A stretch of 44,029 nt of DNA, taken from contig JASLJB010000101.1 of NCBI GenBank assembly GCA_030152605.1, positions 1 to 44,029 of the forward strand, in the 5' to 3' direction. Positions 27,105 to 35,380 of the stretch are shown here, in pieces. The notes under the pieces were generated by a model. It was not told the origin of the DNA. It saw only the letters and a list, made by a program, of their open reading frames with translations, and made no database searches. The DNA comes from Acinetobacter sp. (GTDB lineage Bacteria; Pseudomonadota; Gammaproteobacteria; Pseudomonadales; Moraxellaceae). Every line of letters begins with the position of its first letter. Positions within the stretch are counted from its first letter, which is position 1. Made by a program: the position numbers and the translations under genes.

Positions 27105-27591
27105 AACGACAATGATTGAGTTTGATTGTTTTCAGCGATGCGAAAGAAAAATGAATACGCTGTACGCTGTGGCTATGTTTAAACTTAAGTTATTGAAATA
27201 ATGCATTCATTTTTTTTTGATCGTCGGGTTGCTTGCAGCCGAGTCGCGATTAAATAGGCTTTAATTTTGGAACGATCGACACTTTGGATTAAGTAATACT
27301 GGATGTGTCACCTAATAAGCGTAAACTGAACTTTAAAAGATTAATTTATGTACAAGTATTTGTTTATTGTAATTTAACAAAGGAGTTTTTGTTTTAAAAT
27401 TAAACAGCTTGAGGATTAAGCCAATTATCGGGTGGAAATAATCTTTTAATTCATCAGAGTTTAGTTTTAATTTTATTTATCTTGATGAATATTAGGTGCT
27501 TAAAGTTTTTGTGCACATTTTATTGATGCAGAACTGCGCTTCCGAGCGCATCTCAGTATGAAGCGGGGAGTGTTTTAAGGTGATGGAATAT
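27105..27591. other. Intergenic region without recognised features
   Basis: About 490 bases lie between the MarR gene end and the start of the membrane protein gene, both on the reverse strand. It is AT-rich in the middle. I see no ORF, RNA gene, terminator or dyad that I would defend; the membrane protein promoter should lie at its left end. Confidence 0.4.
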
Positions 27592-28023
27592 TCAATCCTG
27601 CTGATCCATACATTGCAGCAGCTTTAAAAGGTCTTGATGCTCCGTCGAGGCCGCTGACGCCTGTGCAATCGCATCGGCATAATAACGCGGATAATCCACG
27701 GCAACCGTCTTGAGTTTATCGCGTCCAGTCTCGGTTAATACACTATAGACCCCACGTTTATCGTTGGGGCACAGATCACGGATCGCCAAGCCATCACGTT
27801 CAAGCCGCAGTACCAAACGCGAGACTGCACTTTGACTTAAGTGCAGTCGGGTGCCGAGTTCTTGAATTCTCAGTTCTCCTTGTTTGGCTGCGGCCAAATG
27901 CTGCAAAGCACGATATTCTGAGAGTCCGATTCGATGCTGCCGTTGTAGTAACTGTGCGACATGCGTTTCGATATCGGTGAGTAAATAGGACAGTTGTTCG
28001 AATCGTATTGGTGTTGTGGTCAT
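27592..28023 (-). CDS. MarR-family transcriptional regulator
   Basis: A regulator of 143 residues from the ATG at 28023. The frame is open 26 codons further (to 28101), but that part runs through an inverted-repeat operator candidate and is not MarR-like, so the internal start is preferred although its ribosome site is weak. The winged helix shows LSEYRALQHLAAA, the recognition helix LHLSQSAVSRLVLRLERDGL and the wing DLCPNDKRGVYSVLTETGR. MarR proteins are dimeric repressors released by small ligands. It is the last gene of the reverse-strand SMR operon, and the same 17-base element lies upstream of the pumps and of this gene, suggesting autoregulation and control of the pumps. Confidence 0.85.
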   Translation of the reverse strand: MTTTPIRFEQLSYLLTDIETHVAQLLQRQHRIGLSEYRALQHLAAAKQGELRIQELGTRLHLSQSAVSRLVLRLERDGLAIRDLCPNDKRGVYSVLTETGRDKLKTVAVDYPRYYADAIAQASAASTEHQDLLKLLQCMDQQD

Positions 28024-28076
28024 GAGTTGATCTTTGCGTGGGGGAAATGCCAGAGTCGCATGCAGCATTTTGAAAA

Positions 28077-28093
28077 TGTATGTGCATGCATAA
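28077..28093. promoter_or_regulatory. Putative MarR operator, copy 1
   Basis: TGTATGTGCATGCATAA lies 54-70 bases upstream of the preferred MarR start and matches the element at 28974-28990 in 14 of 17 bases, with an 11-base identical core ATGTGCATGCA. It is part of a larger dyad with GCATGCA at about 28059 and CATTTTGAAAATG between. Confidence 0.5.
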
Positions 28094-28117
28094 TCTAGCA
28101 TAAGGCCGAGATCGTTG

Positions 28118-28516
28118 TTAGCGCTTATTCAGCTTGAAACTCAAGTGATCTGCAAGCTTTAGTCCGATGATTCCGCCGATGATCAGGGCAAAGCACAGCA
28201 CTTTTTGCCAAGAAATCGACTCTGAAAAGATCAAGGTACCGAATAGTACCGTACCGACTGAGCCAATGCCGACCCAAACGGTATAGCCGACACCGACATC
28301 GATTTTGCGCAGTGCCAAACTTAAGAAAAATATTCCACAACTGGCAGCGAAAATGGTCAGTAGCGATGGCCAGAGCAGAGTGAAACCCTGCGAGGCGTTG
28401 GTGCCGAGTGCAAAGATGATTTCAAATACGGAGGCAAGCAGTAGATATAACCAGGCTTTGCGCTGCGCATGCTGTTGAATATGCGTCGTTGGGGGCGATG
28501 TGATTGTGTCTGACAT
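28118..28516 (-). CDS. SMR-family transporter (second of a pair)
   Basis: A 132-residue small multidrug resistance protein with four membrane helices. The catalytic Glu of helix 1 is in LLASVFEIIFALG, and the helix-3 signature is VGYTVWVGIGSVGTVLFG. A polar 20-residue N-terminal tail (TSPPTTHIQQHAQRK) makes it longer than usual. AAGGAG upstream of the ATG at 28516 supports the start. SMR pairs of this type often form heterodimeric exporters (YkkCD, or Gdx guanidinium exporters); the Phe-Glu helix-1 context resembles SugE/Gdx-like members. It starts 11 bases after its partner and is followed by marR. Confidence 0.9.
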   Translation of the reverse strand: MSDTITSPPTTHIQQHAQRKAWLYLLLASVFEIIFALGTNASQGFTLLWPSLLTIFAASCGIFFLSLALRKIDVGVGYTVWVGIGSVGTVLFGTLIFSESISWQKVLCFALIIGGIIGLKLADHLSFKLNKR

Positions 28517-28527
28517 CTGCGTGCTCC

Positions 28528-28848
28528 TTAAACCAATGTGACTGCGCGTAAACCAATCACGCCGAGGATGATTGAAATAAAACTGGCGATCTTGATTGCA
28601 TTCAATTTTTCTTTAAACAACAGCACGCTAAAGATCACCGTACCGATCGAGCCAATACCGGTCCAGATGGTATAACCCACTGCCACATCCAGTGTCAGCA
28701 GCGCGAGGGATAATGTGTAAACGCCACCGATGGCAGCCAAAATCGTTAATACTGAGGGCCAGAGTCGGGTAAAGCCTTGGGCTGAATAACTTGAGAGCGC
28801 AAAAATGACCTCGAAAACACAGGCAATGCCGAGATAAAACCAATGCAT
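28528..28848 (-). CDS. SMR-family transporter (first of a pair)
   Basis: A 106-residue four-helix SMR protein starting at the ATG at 28848, chosen because AAGGAG lies seven bases upstream; the frame is open six codons further. Helix-1 glutamate is in IACVFEVIFALSS and the helix-3 signature is VGYTIWTGIGSIGTVIFS. It is closely related to the next gene, with which it probably forms a heterodimer in the inner membrane that exchanges protons for cationic compounds. No guanidine riboswitch was recognised upstream; the putative MarR operator at 28974-28990 is the only regulatory signal seen. Confidence 0.9.
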   Translation of the reverse strand: MHWFYLGIACVFEVIFALSSYSAQGFTRLWPSVLTILAAIGGVYTLSLALLTLDVAVGYTIWTGIGSIGTVIFSVLLFKEKLNAIKIASFISIILGVIGLRAVTLV

Positions 28849-28866
28849 CTTGAAACTCCTTTTCAA

Positions 28867-29324
28867 AACTTAAATTAAGCGCGGGCACGCTATTCCCTGT
28901 CATGCACTCCAGGATTGAGACTTCAATATGCGCGCGCCGTGCACCTGTAGATCGATTAAAAAACATATATACATGCATGTGCATGCAAATATATTGAGCT
29001 TAAGCCAATCCACTGTCAATGGTTAAAATTGCGTAGCCTTGCAGGGCATCGGATCTTGTGACTGTGCTGTTGATGCGCATGCGGAATATTTTTAATTTGC
29101 TGATTTAATATACTTATTCACGGATTTTTATGATGCTTAAAGCAAAGCAAATAATGAAAATGAAAAAAATCGCTCAACACTATGTTTATTTTTTTAATAA
29201 TTAAATTTAAGTAAGTTATTAATATAAAAGTAATTTAAATGTATTTTCTCAAAAAACACAGCTTTTGAACCTGTATTTATTCGACTAATTGGTTAAAAAA
29301 ATCTTATTGCCATAATACCGTATT
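28867..29324. other. Divergent intergenic region between SMR operon and aldehyde dehydrogenase
   Basis: About 460 bases, AT-rich to the right. It contains the putative MarR operator at 28974-28990 and the beginning of the long palindrome at 29307-29331. No ORF or RNA gene is evident. Confidence 0.5.
28974..28990. promoter_or_regulatory. Putative MarR operator, copy 2
   Basis: TGCATGTGCATGCAAAT, about 126 bases upstream of the first SMR start, matches the element before marR in 14 of 17 bases. It contains the overlapping palindromes ATGCAT and GCATGC. Confidence 0.5.
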
Positions 29325-29331
29325 ATGGTAA
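29307..29331. promoter_or_regulatory. 25-bp palindrome before the catabolic cluster
   Basis: Perfect arms CCATAATAC (29310-29318) and GTATTATGG (29320-29328) surround a single C. Pairing continues with TT/AA beyond one mismatched pair. It lies 57 bases upstream of the preferred aldehyde dehydrogenase start, suits a dimeric repressor such as the GntR protein encoded at the other end of the cluster, and speaks against translation starting at 29325. Confidence 0.55.
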
Positions 29332-29387
29332 TGTGCTGTTATTGTCTGATTGACAGAAAAATTTATTCAAAATGGATGCTGAACCTT

Positions 29388-30857
29388 ATGGAAATCACTA
29401 AATTAAAAATTTTTAAAAACTTATCTTTGATTAATGGGGCTTGGGTTACATCCACTTCGGGTCAAGAAATTGAGGTGCTGAATCCGGTCGATCAATCTGT
29501 TATTGAGACGATTCCAGCACTTGAGCCAGAACAAGTGTCTGAAGCGATTGAGACTGCCGCCGTGGCACTGGTTGCTTGGAAAGCACTGCCTGTTAAAAAA
29601 CGCGCTGATATTTTGAAAAAATGGTTTGATTTAATCATGCAGCATCAAGATGACATTGCGACCATCATGACCGTTGAGCAAGGTAAGCCTTTGCAAGAAG
29701 CCAAAGGGGAAGTCGCCTATGCCGCTAGCTTTATTGAATGGTTTGCCGAAGAAGGTCGCAGAATGAATGGCAGCACCATCCCCGCTGCGACAACGGATAA
29801 ACGTATCTTAACCACTCGTGAAGCGGTCGGTGTTTGCGTTGCGATCACGCCGTGGAATTTCCCCGCCGCAATGATCACGCGTAAAGCTGCACCGGCCTTG
29901 GTTGCGGGCTGTACTATGATCGTCAAACCAGCACAAGAAACGCCGTTTACCGCTTTGGCCTTAGTCCATTTGGCTGAATTGGCTGGTATTCCGAAGGGGG
30001 TACTGAGTGTAGTGACAGGGCAATCTTCAAAAATTGTACCGGTGATGACTCAAAGTCCAACTGTAAAAAAACTGAGTTTTACTGGTTCTACGCCTGTAGG
30101 TGCCATGCTGATGGCACAGTGCGCGCCAACATTGAAAAAAATGTCTTTGGAACTAGGTGGCAATGCACCGCTAATCGTGTTTGAAGATGCTGATCTTGAA
30201 TTGGCAGTGCAGGGTGTGATGGACAGTAAATTCCGTAATGCTGGCCAAACTTGTGTTTGTAGCAATCGAATTTTTGTACAAGCAAAACTTTATGATCAGT
30301 TTGTCTCCATGCTGAGCGAAAAAGTTGCAGCGCTGAAACTCGGTAATGGCTTAAATCCGGGCGTCGAGATCGGACCACTGATCAACCAAAAAGCCGTTGA
30401 GAAAATTCAAGCGCATATTGCAGATGCGCTGCAACACGGCGCTGAAGTGGTGACGGGTGGCCAAGCCTCAACACTCGGCGCGAATTTCTTTGAACCGACA
30501 GTGATTCAACATGCTAGTGATGAGATGTTGTGCTTTAAGGATGAAACCTTTGCCCCCTTGGCACCGATCTTTAAATTTAGTGATGAGGCCGAGGTGATCA
30601 AACGTGCGAATGACACAGAGTTTGGTTTAGCTGCTTATATTTTTACTGAGAATCTGAATCGGAGTATTCGCGTTTCTGAAGCTTTGGAATACGGCATGGT
30701 TGGTATTAATACTGGCTTAATTTCAACGGCTGAAGCACCGTTCGGTGGCGTCAAAGCATCTGGACTCGGTCGAGAAGGATCACAACACGGCTTAGATGAA
30801 TATACGGAAATCAAATATACCTGTATTGGCAATCTACACGCCGTGCCATCTGCATAG
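29388..30857 (+). CDS. NAD(P)-dependent aldehyde dehydrogenase, succinate-semialdehyde dehydrogenase-like
   Basis: A 489-residue aldehyde dehydrogenase from the ATG at 29388; the frame is open from 29325, but that start lies inside a regulatory palindrome. The general base Glu255 is in LELGGNAPL, and the catalytic Cys289 is in NAGQTCVCSNR. The N-terminal substrate/cofactor segment TPWNFPAAMITRKAAPALVAGC and FTGSTPVG are present. Overall it resembles GabD-type succinate-semialdehyde dehydrogenases, which oxidise a semialdehyde to the acid. It heads a catabolic cluster, so its true substrate is probably an intermediate of that unknown pathway. No strong ribosome site precedes either candidate start. 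Confidence 0.88.
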   Translation: MEITKLKIFKNLSLINGAWVTSTSGQEIEVLNPVDQSVIETIPALEPEQVSEAIETAAVALVAWKALPVKKRADILKKWFDLIMQHQDDIATIMTVEQGKPLQEAKGEVAYAASFIEWFAEEGRRMNGSTIPAATTDKRILTTREAVGVCVAITPWNFPAAMITRKAAPALVAGCTMIVKPAQETPFTALALVHLAELAGIPKGVLSVVTGQSSKIVPVMTQSPTVKKLSFTGSTPVGAMLMAQCAPTLKKMSLELGGNAPLIVFEDADLELAVQGVMDSKFRNAGQTCVCSNRIFVQAKLYDQFVSMLSEKVAALKLGNGLNPGVEIGPLINQKAVEKIQAHIADALQHGAEVVTGGQASTLGANFFEPTVIQHASDEMLCFKDETFAPLAPIFKFSDEAEVIKRANDTEFGLAAYIFTENLNRSIRVSEALEYGMVGINTGLISTAEAPFGGVKASGLGREGSQHGLDEYTEIKYTCIGNLHAVPSA

Positions 30858-31020
30858 CGTTTGCATCTTAGCACAGCCATCGCAGCGGACTTAGTTTTAC
30901 TACAACGCTTTAAATTGAATTACAGCGAATCAAATCTATAGGCCGACTGGTGCAAGGCTTAGGGGTTGTCACGTGGCCCAATTGCAGTGATGAGCTCTAT
31001 TTTTGAGTTTACTGCATTGG

Positions 31021-31036
31021 TAAGTATTGATACTTA
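31021..31036. promoter_or_regulatory. Perfect 7-bp inverted repeat before the SDR gene
   Basis: TAAGTAT (31021-31027) and ATACTTA (31030-31036) around TG, ending 12 bases before the start codon and touching the ribosome site AAAGGA. It could be a second operator of the cluster regulator; the half-site resembles that of the 29307-29331 palindrome only loosely. Confidence 0.4.
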
Positions 31037-31048
31037 AAGGAATATGTT

Positions 31049-31834
31049 ATGGAAAACATGCAGCAACAGACACAGTATTCAGGTATTGCTGGCAAAACAG
31101 TCATGGTGACGGGTGCCGCCGCAGGTATTGGTTTTTGTTTATCCCAAGCCTTTGCAGCCCAAGGTGCTCAGGTCTTTATGATCGACTATAACGCAGCAGC
31201 TTTGGCTCAAGCTGCGAAGCAACTTCAAGCCTATCAGGTGCATGCTTATGTCGCCAATGTGACAGATGATGATGCCGTGATTGCAGCCTTTGAAGCATGT
31301 AAAAAACACTTTGGCTGGGTTGATATTTTATTCAATAACGCCGGTATTTCTTTAAATAAACCCTCTTTAGAAATTTCCATGACTGAGTGGCGTCGCTGTG
31401 TGGATATCAATCTAAGCAGCTTATTCTTATGTTCACAGCAAGCGGCCAAACATATGCAGCAGCAAGGTCGTGGTGTGATTATTAATACTGCATCTATTTG
31501 GGGGCTCAGTAGCGCTGCAGAGCGGACAGCCTATTGCACCACCAAAGCAGGTGTCGTATCGATGACCAAATGCCTTGCAGCAGAGTGGGGCAAGTTGGGA
31601 ATTCGCGTTTTAGCGATCGGACCTGGCTATACCCGCACTGCATTGGTCGAACAATTACAACAGCAAAATACCTTAGATGTGGCTGATTTAGCACGCCGTA
31701 CACCTTTAGGTCGTCTGGCCGAACCCGAAGAAATAGCAGAAGTGGCTCTTTTTCTCGCCTCTGATGCCGCCAAATTTATCACAGGACAAACTTATTTAAT
31801 TGATGGGGGGTGGGATGCCAATGGATTTCAGTAA
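31049..31834 (+). CDS. Short-chain dehydrogenase/reductase
   Basis: A 261-residue classical SDR. The Rossmann motif TGAAAGIG is at about 20-27, NNAG at about 95, the catalytic Ser is in NTASIWG and the Tyr/Lys pair in YCTTK. The C-terminal FLASDAAKFITGQTYLIDGG is standard. Asp after the second strand (MIDYNA) suggests NAD(H) preference. AAAGGA before the ATG at 31049 supports the start. In the cluster it would oxidise a secondary alcohol to a ketone, upstream of the 2-oxoacid dehydrogenase encoded next; the substrate is unknown. Confidence 0.9.
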   Translation: MENMQQQTQYSGIAGKTVMVTGAAAGIGFCLSQAFAAQGAQVFMIDYNAAALAQAAKQLQAYQVHAYVANVTDDDAVIAAFEACKKHFGWVDILFNNAGISLNKPSLEISMTEWRRCVDINLSSLFLCSQQAAKHMQQQGRGVIINTASIWGLSSAAERTAYCTTKAGVVSMTKCLAAEWGKLGIRVLAIGPGYTRTALVEQLQQQNTLDVADLARRTPLGRLAEPEEIAEVALFLASDAAKFITGQTYLIDGGWDANGFQ

Positions 31835-31867
31835 ATCCATCTCCTCTACCCAACATCAACCTCTATA

Positions 31868-34069
31868 TTGCAAAGGATCGAGCAAATGCCAAATCAGATA
31901 AACCTCCAACCTGCCAGCCCTTGGATTGAACTGCAAACCACTCAAGAAGATTGGGATCAAGCGGATGCTAGTCTGCTCGAAAGTATGTTGACTCAACTGC
32001 ATATCGTACGGGCATTTGAAGAATCGGTACTTGAACTTGCAGGTGAGGGCTTGGTACATGGTCCAGCACATTCAAGTATTGGTCAGGAAGGTGGGGCTGT
32101 CGGTTCAATTGTTTCTTTAACTGCTGCTGATCAAGTGAATGGTTCGCATCGAGGACATCATCAGTTTCTGGCCAAAGCTTTAACTTATTTGCGTCCAGAT
32201 GGGATGAAGATAGATCAAGCATTTGGGGCGGATATTCAAGATGTTTTGCAGCGGACGTTGGCTGAGATTTTAGGTCTAGCCCAAGGCTTCTGTAAAGGTC
32301 GTGGTGGATCAATGCATCTACAGTGGATCGAAGCAGGTGCTTTGGGGACCAATGCCATTGTTGGTGGTGGTGCGCCGATGGCTGCCGGTGCGGCATGGGC
32401 ACATCGTCATGCGGAAACAGATGCGATTGCGATCACTTATTTTGGCGATGGTGCAGTCAATATTGGCTCCGTACTTGAAACTATGAATCTGGCAGCAGCA
32501 TGGAAACTACCGATCTGTTTCTTTATTGAAAACAATCGCTATGCAGTGTCGACTTCGGTTGAAGAGGCCACAGCAGAAACGCGCCTGTCTTCACGTGGAT
32601 CAGCATTTAATATTCCGAGTTGGAAAGTAGATGGCATGGATCCATTGGCAGTGCATCTCACCATGCAACAGGCATTGATGCATATGCGTTCTGGCCAAGG
32701 CCCAACCATTGTTGAAGCAGATGTCTATCGCTTCTTCCATCAAAATGGCCCTTATCCAGGCAGTGCCTTTGGTTATCGCAGCAAAGAAGAAGAGCAACAG
32801 TGGAAGGTACGCGATCCGATCAGCTTACTTGAAACGCAAATGTTAGCCCGTGGCCTCGTCCATGCTGAACAAATTCAGCTACTTCGTACGCAGTGTCAGG
32901 ACGCGATGGCACAGGCGGTGGCTGAACTGACTCAATCTGCTGATAAAGGTAAACGTCAAATTCGTCCTGAATTATGGCCTTCAAAAGATTTTGTTGACGT
33001 GGGCATTCGCGGTGATCTGTCTGAACTCGATGCTTGTGAAACTTTGGAGCAGCGAAGCTGTACGCATAATTTAGTCAAAACTAAGTTTATTGATGCTGTG
33101 GCTAATGTCATGAATCGCCGTATGGAAACGGATGATTCAATAGTGGTCATGGGCGAAGATATTCATCGCCTGAAAGGTGGTACCAATGGTGCAACAAAAG
33201 GACTTAAAGAGCGTTTCCCAACGCGGACCTTGGGTACCCCGATCAGTGAAAATGCCTTTATGGGCTTAGGCGGTGGCATTGCTGTTGATGGTCGTTTTAA
33301 ACCCGTGGTCGAGTTTATGTATCCAGATTTTATGTGGGTTGCAGCTGATCAAGTGTTTAACCAAATTGGTAAAGCACGACATATGTTTGGTGGTCAGAGC
33401 GACGTGCCTTTAGTCCTGCGTACCAAGATTGCGATGGGGACTGGCTATGGTTCACAGCACTCAATGGATCCAGCCGGTATTTTCGTGACCAATCCGGGCT
33501 GGCGTATTGTGGCGGCATCAACCCCCTTTGATTATATCGGCTTGATGAACTTTGCCTTGGCTTGTAAAGATCCAGTCTTGGTGATTGAGCATGTCGATTT
33601 GTATAGCAAAAGTGGTCTAGTGGCCGAAGGTCAGTTGGATTATCAAATTCCATTTGCTCAAGCAGCCGTGCGCCGTGAAGGTCAGGCATTGACGATTTTG
33701 ACCTATTTATCGATGGTTGATCACAGTTTAGAAGCTGTTGAACAGACGGGTGTGGATGCTGAAGTGATTGATCTGCGCTTCTTAGATCGCGCTAGCCTAG
33801 ATTGGGACACGATTGAAGCGAGTATTCGAAAAACTAACAATGTATTGATTGTCGAGCAAGGCAATCAAGGCACTTCATACGGCGGTTGGTTGGCTGACGA
33901 GTTGCAACGTCGCTGCTTTGACTGGCTCGATCAACCGATTCAACGTGTGCATGGCACCGAGGGTGCGCCAAGTATTTCTAAAGTCTTAGAGCGTGCTGCA
34001 GCTGCACGGACTGAAGAGGTCGTCGCTGGCTTACATCGTGTGATGCAGGACAAAGGCGAAGGGATTTAA
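31868..34069 (+). CDS. 2-oxoacid dehydrogenase E1, fused alpha and beta subunits
   Basis: A 733-residue thiamine-diphosphate-dependent E1 in which alpha (about 30-370) and beta (about 400-725) are one polypeptide. The alpha part shows HRGHHQF, GRGGSMHL and the ThDP/Mg motif GDGAVNIGSVLETMN ending in ENNRYAVST. The beta part shows VMGEDIHRLKGGTNGATKGL, TPISENAFMGLGGGIA and EFMYPDFM. It decarboxylates a 2-oxoacid and passes the acyl group to E2. The general type is nearest to branched-chain 2-oxoacid or acetoin dehydrogenase E1; most are two separate chains, so the fusion is notable. Specificity cannot be assigned. Confidence 0.9.
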   Translation: MQRIEQMPNQINLQPASPWIELQTTQEDWDQADASLLESMLTQLHIVRAFEESVLELAGEGLVHGPAHSSIGQEGGAVGSIVSLTAADQVNGSHRGHHQFLAKALTYLRPDGMKIDQAFGADIQDVLQRTLAEILGLAQGFCKGRGGSMHLQWIEAGALGTNAIVGGGAPMAAGAAWAHRHAETDAIAITYFGDGAVNIGSVLETMNLAAAWKLPICFFIENNRYAVSTSVEEATAETRLSSRGSAFNIPSWKVDGMDPLAVHLTMQQALMHMRSGQGPTIVEADVYRFFHQNGPYPGSAFGYRSKEEEQQWKVRDPISLLETQMLARGLVHAEQIQLLRTQCQDAMAQAVAELTQSADKGKRQIRPELWPSKDFVDVGIRGDLSELDACETLEQRSCTHNLVKTKFIDAVANVMNRRMETDDSIVVMGEDIHRLKGGTNGATKGLKERFPTRTLGTPISENAFMGLGGGIAVDGRFKPVVEFMYPDFMWVAADQVFNQIGKARHMFGGQSDVPLVLRTKIAMGTGYGSQHSMDPAGIFVTNPGWRIVAASTPFDYIGLMNFALACKDPVLVIEHVDLYSKSGLVAEGQLDYQIPFAQAAVRREGQALTILTYLSMVDHSLEAVEQTGVDAEVIDLRFLDRASLDWDTIEASIRKTNNVLIVEQGNQGTSYGGWLADELQRRCFDWLDQPIQRVHGTEGAPSISKVLERAAAARTEEVVAGLHRVMQDKGEGI

Positions 34070-34115
34070 GCCCACAGTTTTCAATCTTATTTCAATTTTA
34101 GTCAAAGGTCGCAGC

Positions 34116-35369
34116 ATGTCTAAGTTACTCCATATGCCAGAGGTTTTGGCGAATACCACCCACGCCACCATTAACCAATGGTTGATCAAAGAAGGCGATA
34201 CGATCGTCATGGGTCAATGCATTGCAGAAGTAGAAACAGAAAAAGCCGTTATTGAAATGATGGCAGAACAAGACGGTGTGGTGAGTAAATTAATCGCACA
34301 AGAAGGCGAAGAAGTTGAAGTCGGTGCGCCGATTGTGCAGCTCAATGGCGATGGTCAAGTAGATGTGACAGCGCCGCTTGCTCGGGTGGAAACCGCATCA
34401 GCCCTTGAAACGCATGCCGCTGTGCCAGTCATGCCACATTTAGCAGTGACAGGATCGGCAAATACCGTGCAAGGTGAGCGTATTTTTGCATCACCGTTGG
34501 CCAAGCGTTTGGCAAAAAATCATCAATTGAACATGGCTGAATTAAGTGGCAGTGGCCCACGCGGCCGTATCGTAAAACGTGATATCGAGTTGGCTTTGGC
34601 ACATACAGCACAGCCCAATGCAACCGAAAATTTTACTGCAATTGTGCCGGCAACGATGTCTGCGCCGGATACAGTGGCAACGCAGAGTTTCGATTATGAC
34701 GAAATTCCGCTCAGTAATATGCGTAAAACCATTGCGCGTCGTCTGACCGAAAGTAAGTCCAACGTGCCGCATTTTTATTTAAATGTTGAATGTCAGGTCG
34801 ATGCTTTATTGGCATTACGTCAACAGTTAAATGCTGTTGCAGCAGAAAAAATATCCGTCAATGACATGATCATCAAAGCGGTCGCATTGGCATCGACACA
34901 GGTGCCTGCCATGAATGCTTGTTGGGCGGAAACGGTAATTCGTCAATATCATCATGTTGATATTAGTGTGGCAGTCGCAACAGACAAAGGTCTGCTAACT
35001 CCGGTCATTCGACAGGCTGAGATCAAAACATTGTCTGCGATTCATCGTGAGGTGGTTGAACTGGCTGAATTGGCACGTGCTGGAAAGTTGACGCCGGATC
35101 AATATCAAGGCGGTAGTTTTAGTATCAGTAATTTGGGTATGTTCGGTGTTTCCGACTTTAACGCCATTATTAACCCGCCACAGGCCGGTATTTTAGCAGT
35201 TGGTGCAATTCAGAAAAAACCAATTGTGATCAATGATGCTTTAGCGGTCGGTTCTGTACTGCGTTGTAGCTTATCTGCAGATCATCGTGTGGTGGATGGT
35301 GCTGTGGCTGCAGCTTGGTTGGCTGCCTTACAACAGTTACTTGAAGCACCATTGAAACTGTTGGTTTAA
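34116..35369 (+). CDS. 2-oxoacid dehydrogenase E2 (dihydrolipoyl acyltransferase)
   Basis: A 417-residue E2 with one lipoyl domain (lipoyl-Lys43 in EVETEKAVIEM), an Ala/Thr-rich linker, an E3/E1-binding domain (about 127-160, FASPLAKRLAKNHQLNMAEL) and the acyltransferase domain (about 195-417) with the catalytic SADHRVVDGA near 388. It moves the acyl group from E1 to coenzyme A and forms the core of the complex. It lies 46 bases after E1 and 11 before E3. The lipoyl domain start, MSKLLHMPEVLANTTHATI, departs from the usual MPxLGxxMxEG pattern. Confidence 0.93.
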   Translation: MSKLLHMPEVLANTTHATINQWLIKEGDTIVMGQCIAEVETEKAVIEMMAEQDGVVSKLIAQEGEEVEVGAPIVQLNGDGQVDVTAPLARVETASALETHAAVPVMPHLAVTGSANTVQGERIFASPLAKRLAKNHQLNMAELSGSGPRGRIVKRDIELALAHTAQPNATENFTAIVPATMSAPDTVATQSFDYDEIPLSNMRKTIARRLTESKSNVPHFYLNVECQVDALLALRQQLNAVAAEKISVNDMIIKAVALASTQVPAMNACWAETVIRQYHHVDISVAVATDKGLLTPVIRQAEIKTLSAIHREVVELAELARAGKLTPDQYQGGSFSISNLGMFGVSDFNAIINPPQAGILAVGAIQKKPIVINDALAVGSVLRCSLSADHRVVDGAVAAAWLAALQQLLEAPLKLLV

Positions 35370-35380
35370 GGGGAACAGAC

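Noticed and set aside
28024..28101. Longer MarR start at 28101
   Set aside because: The extra 26 codons run through the dyad and repeated operator-like element and do not resemble MarR N-termini.
28867..28990. Guanidine riboswitch before the SMR pair
   Set aside because: SMR pairs often follow such riboswitches, so I looked for the paired ACGR-loop hairpins and the ykkC-type core; a single ACGG occurs without a proper stem, so there is no support.
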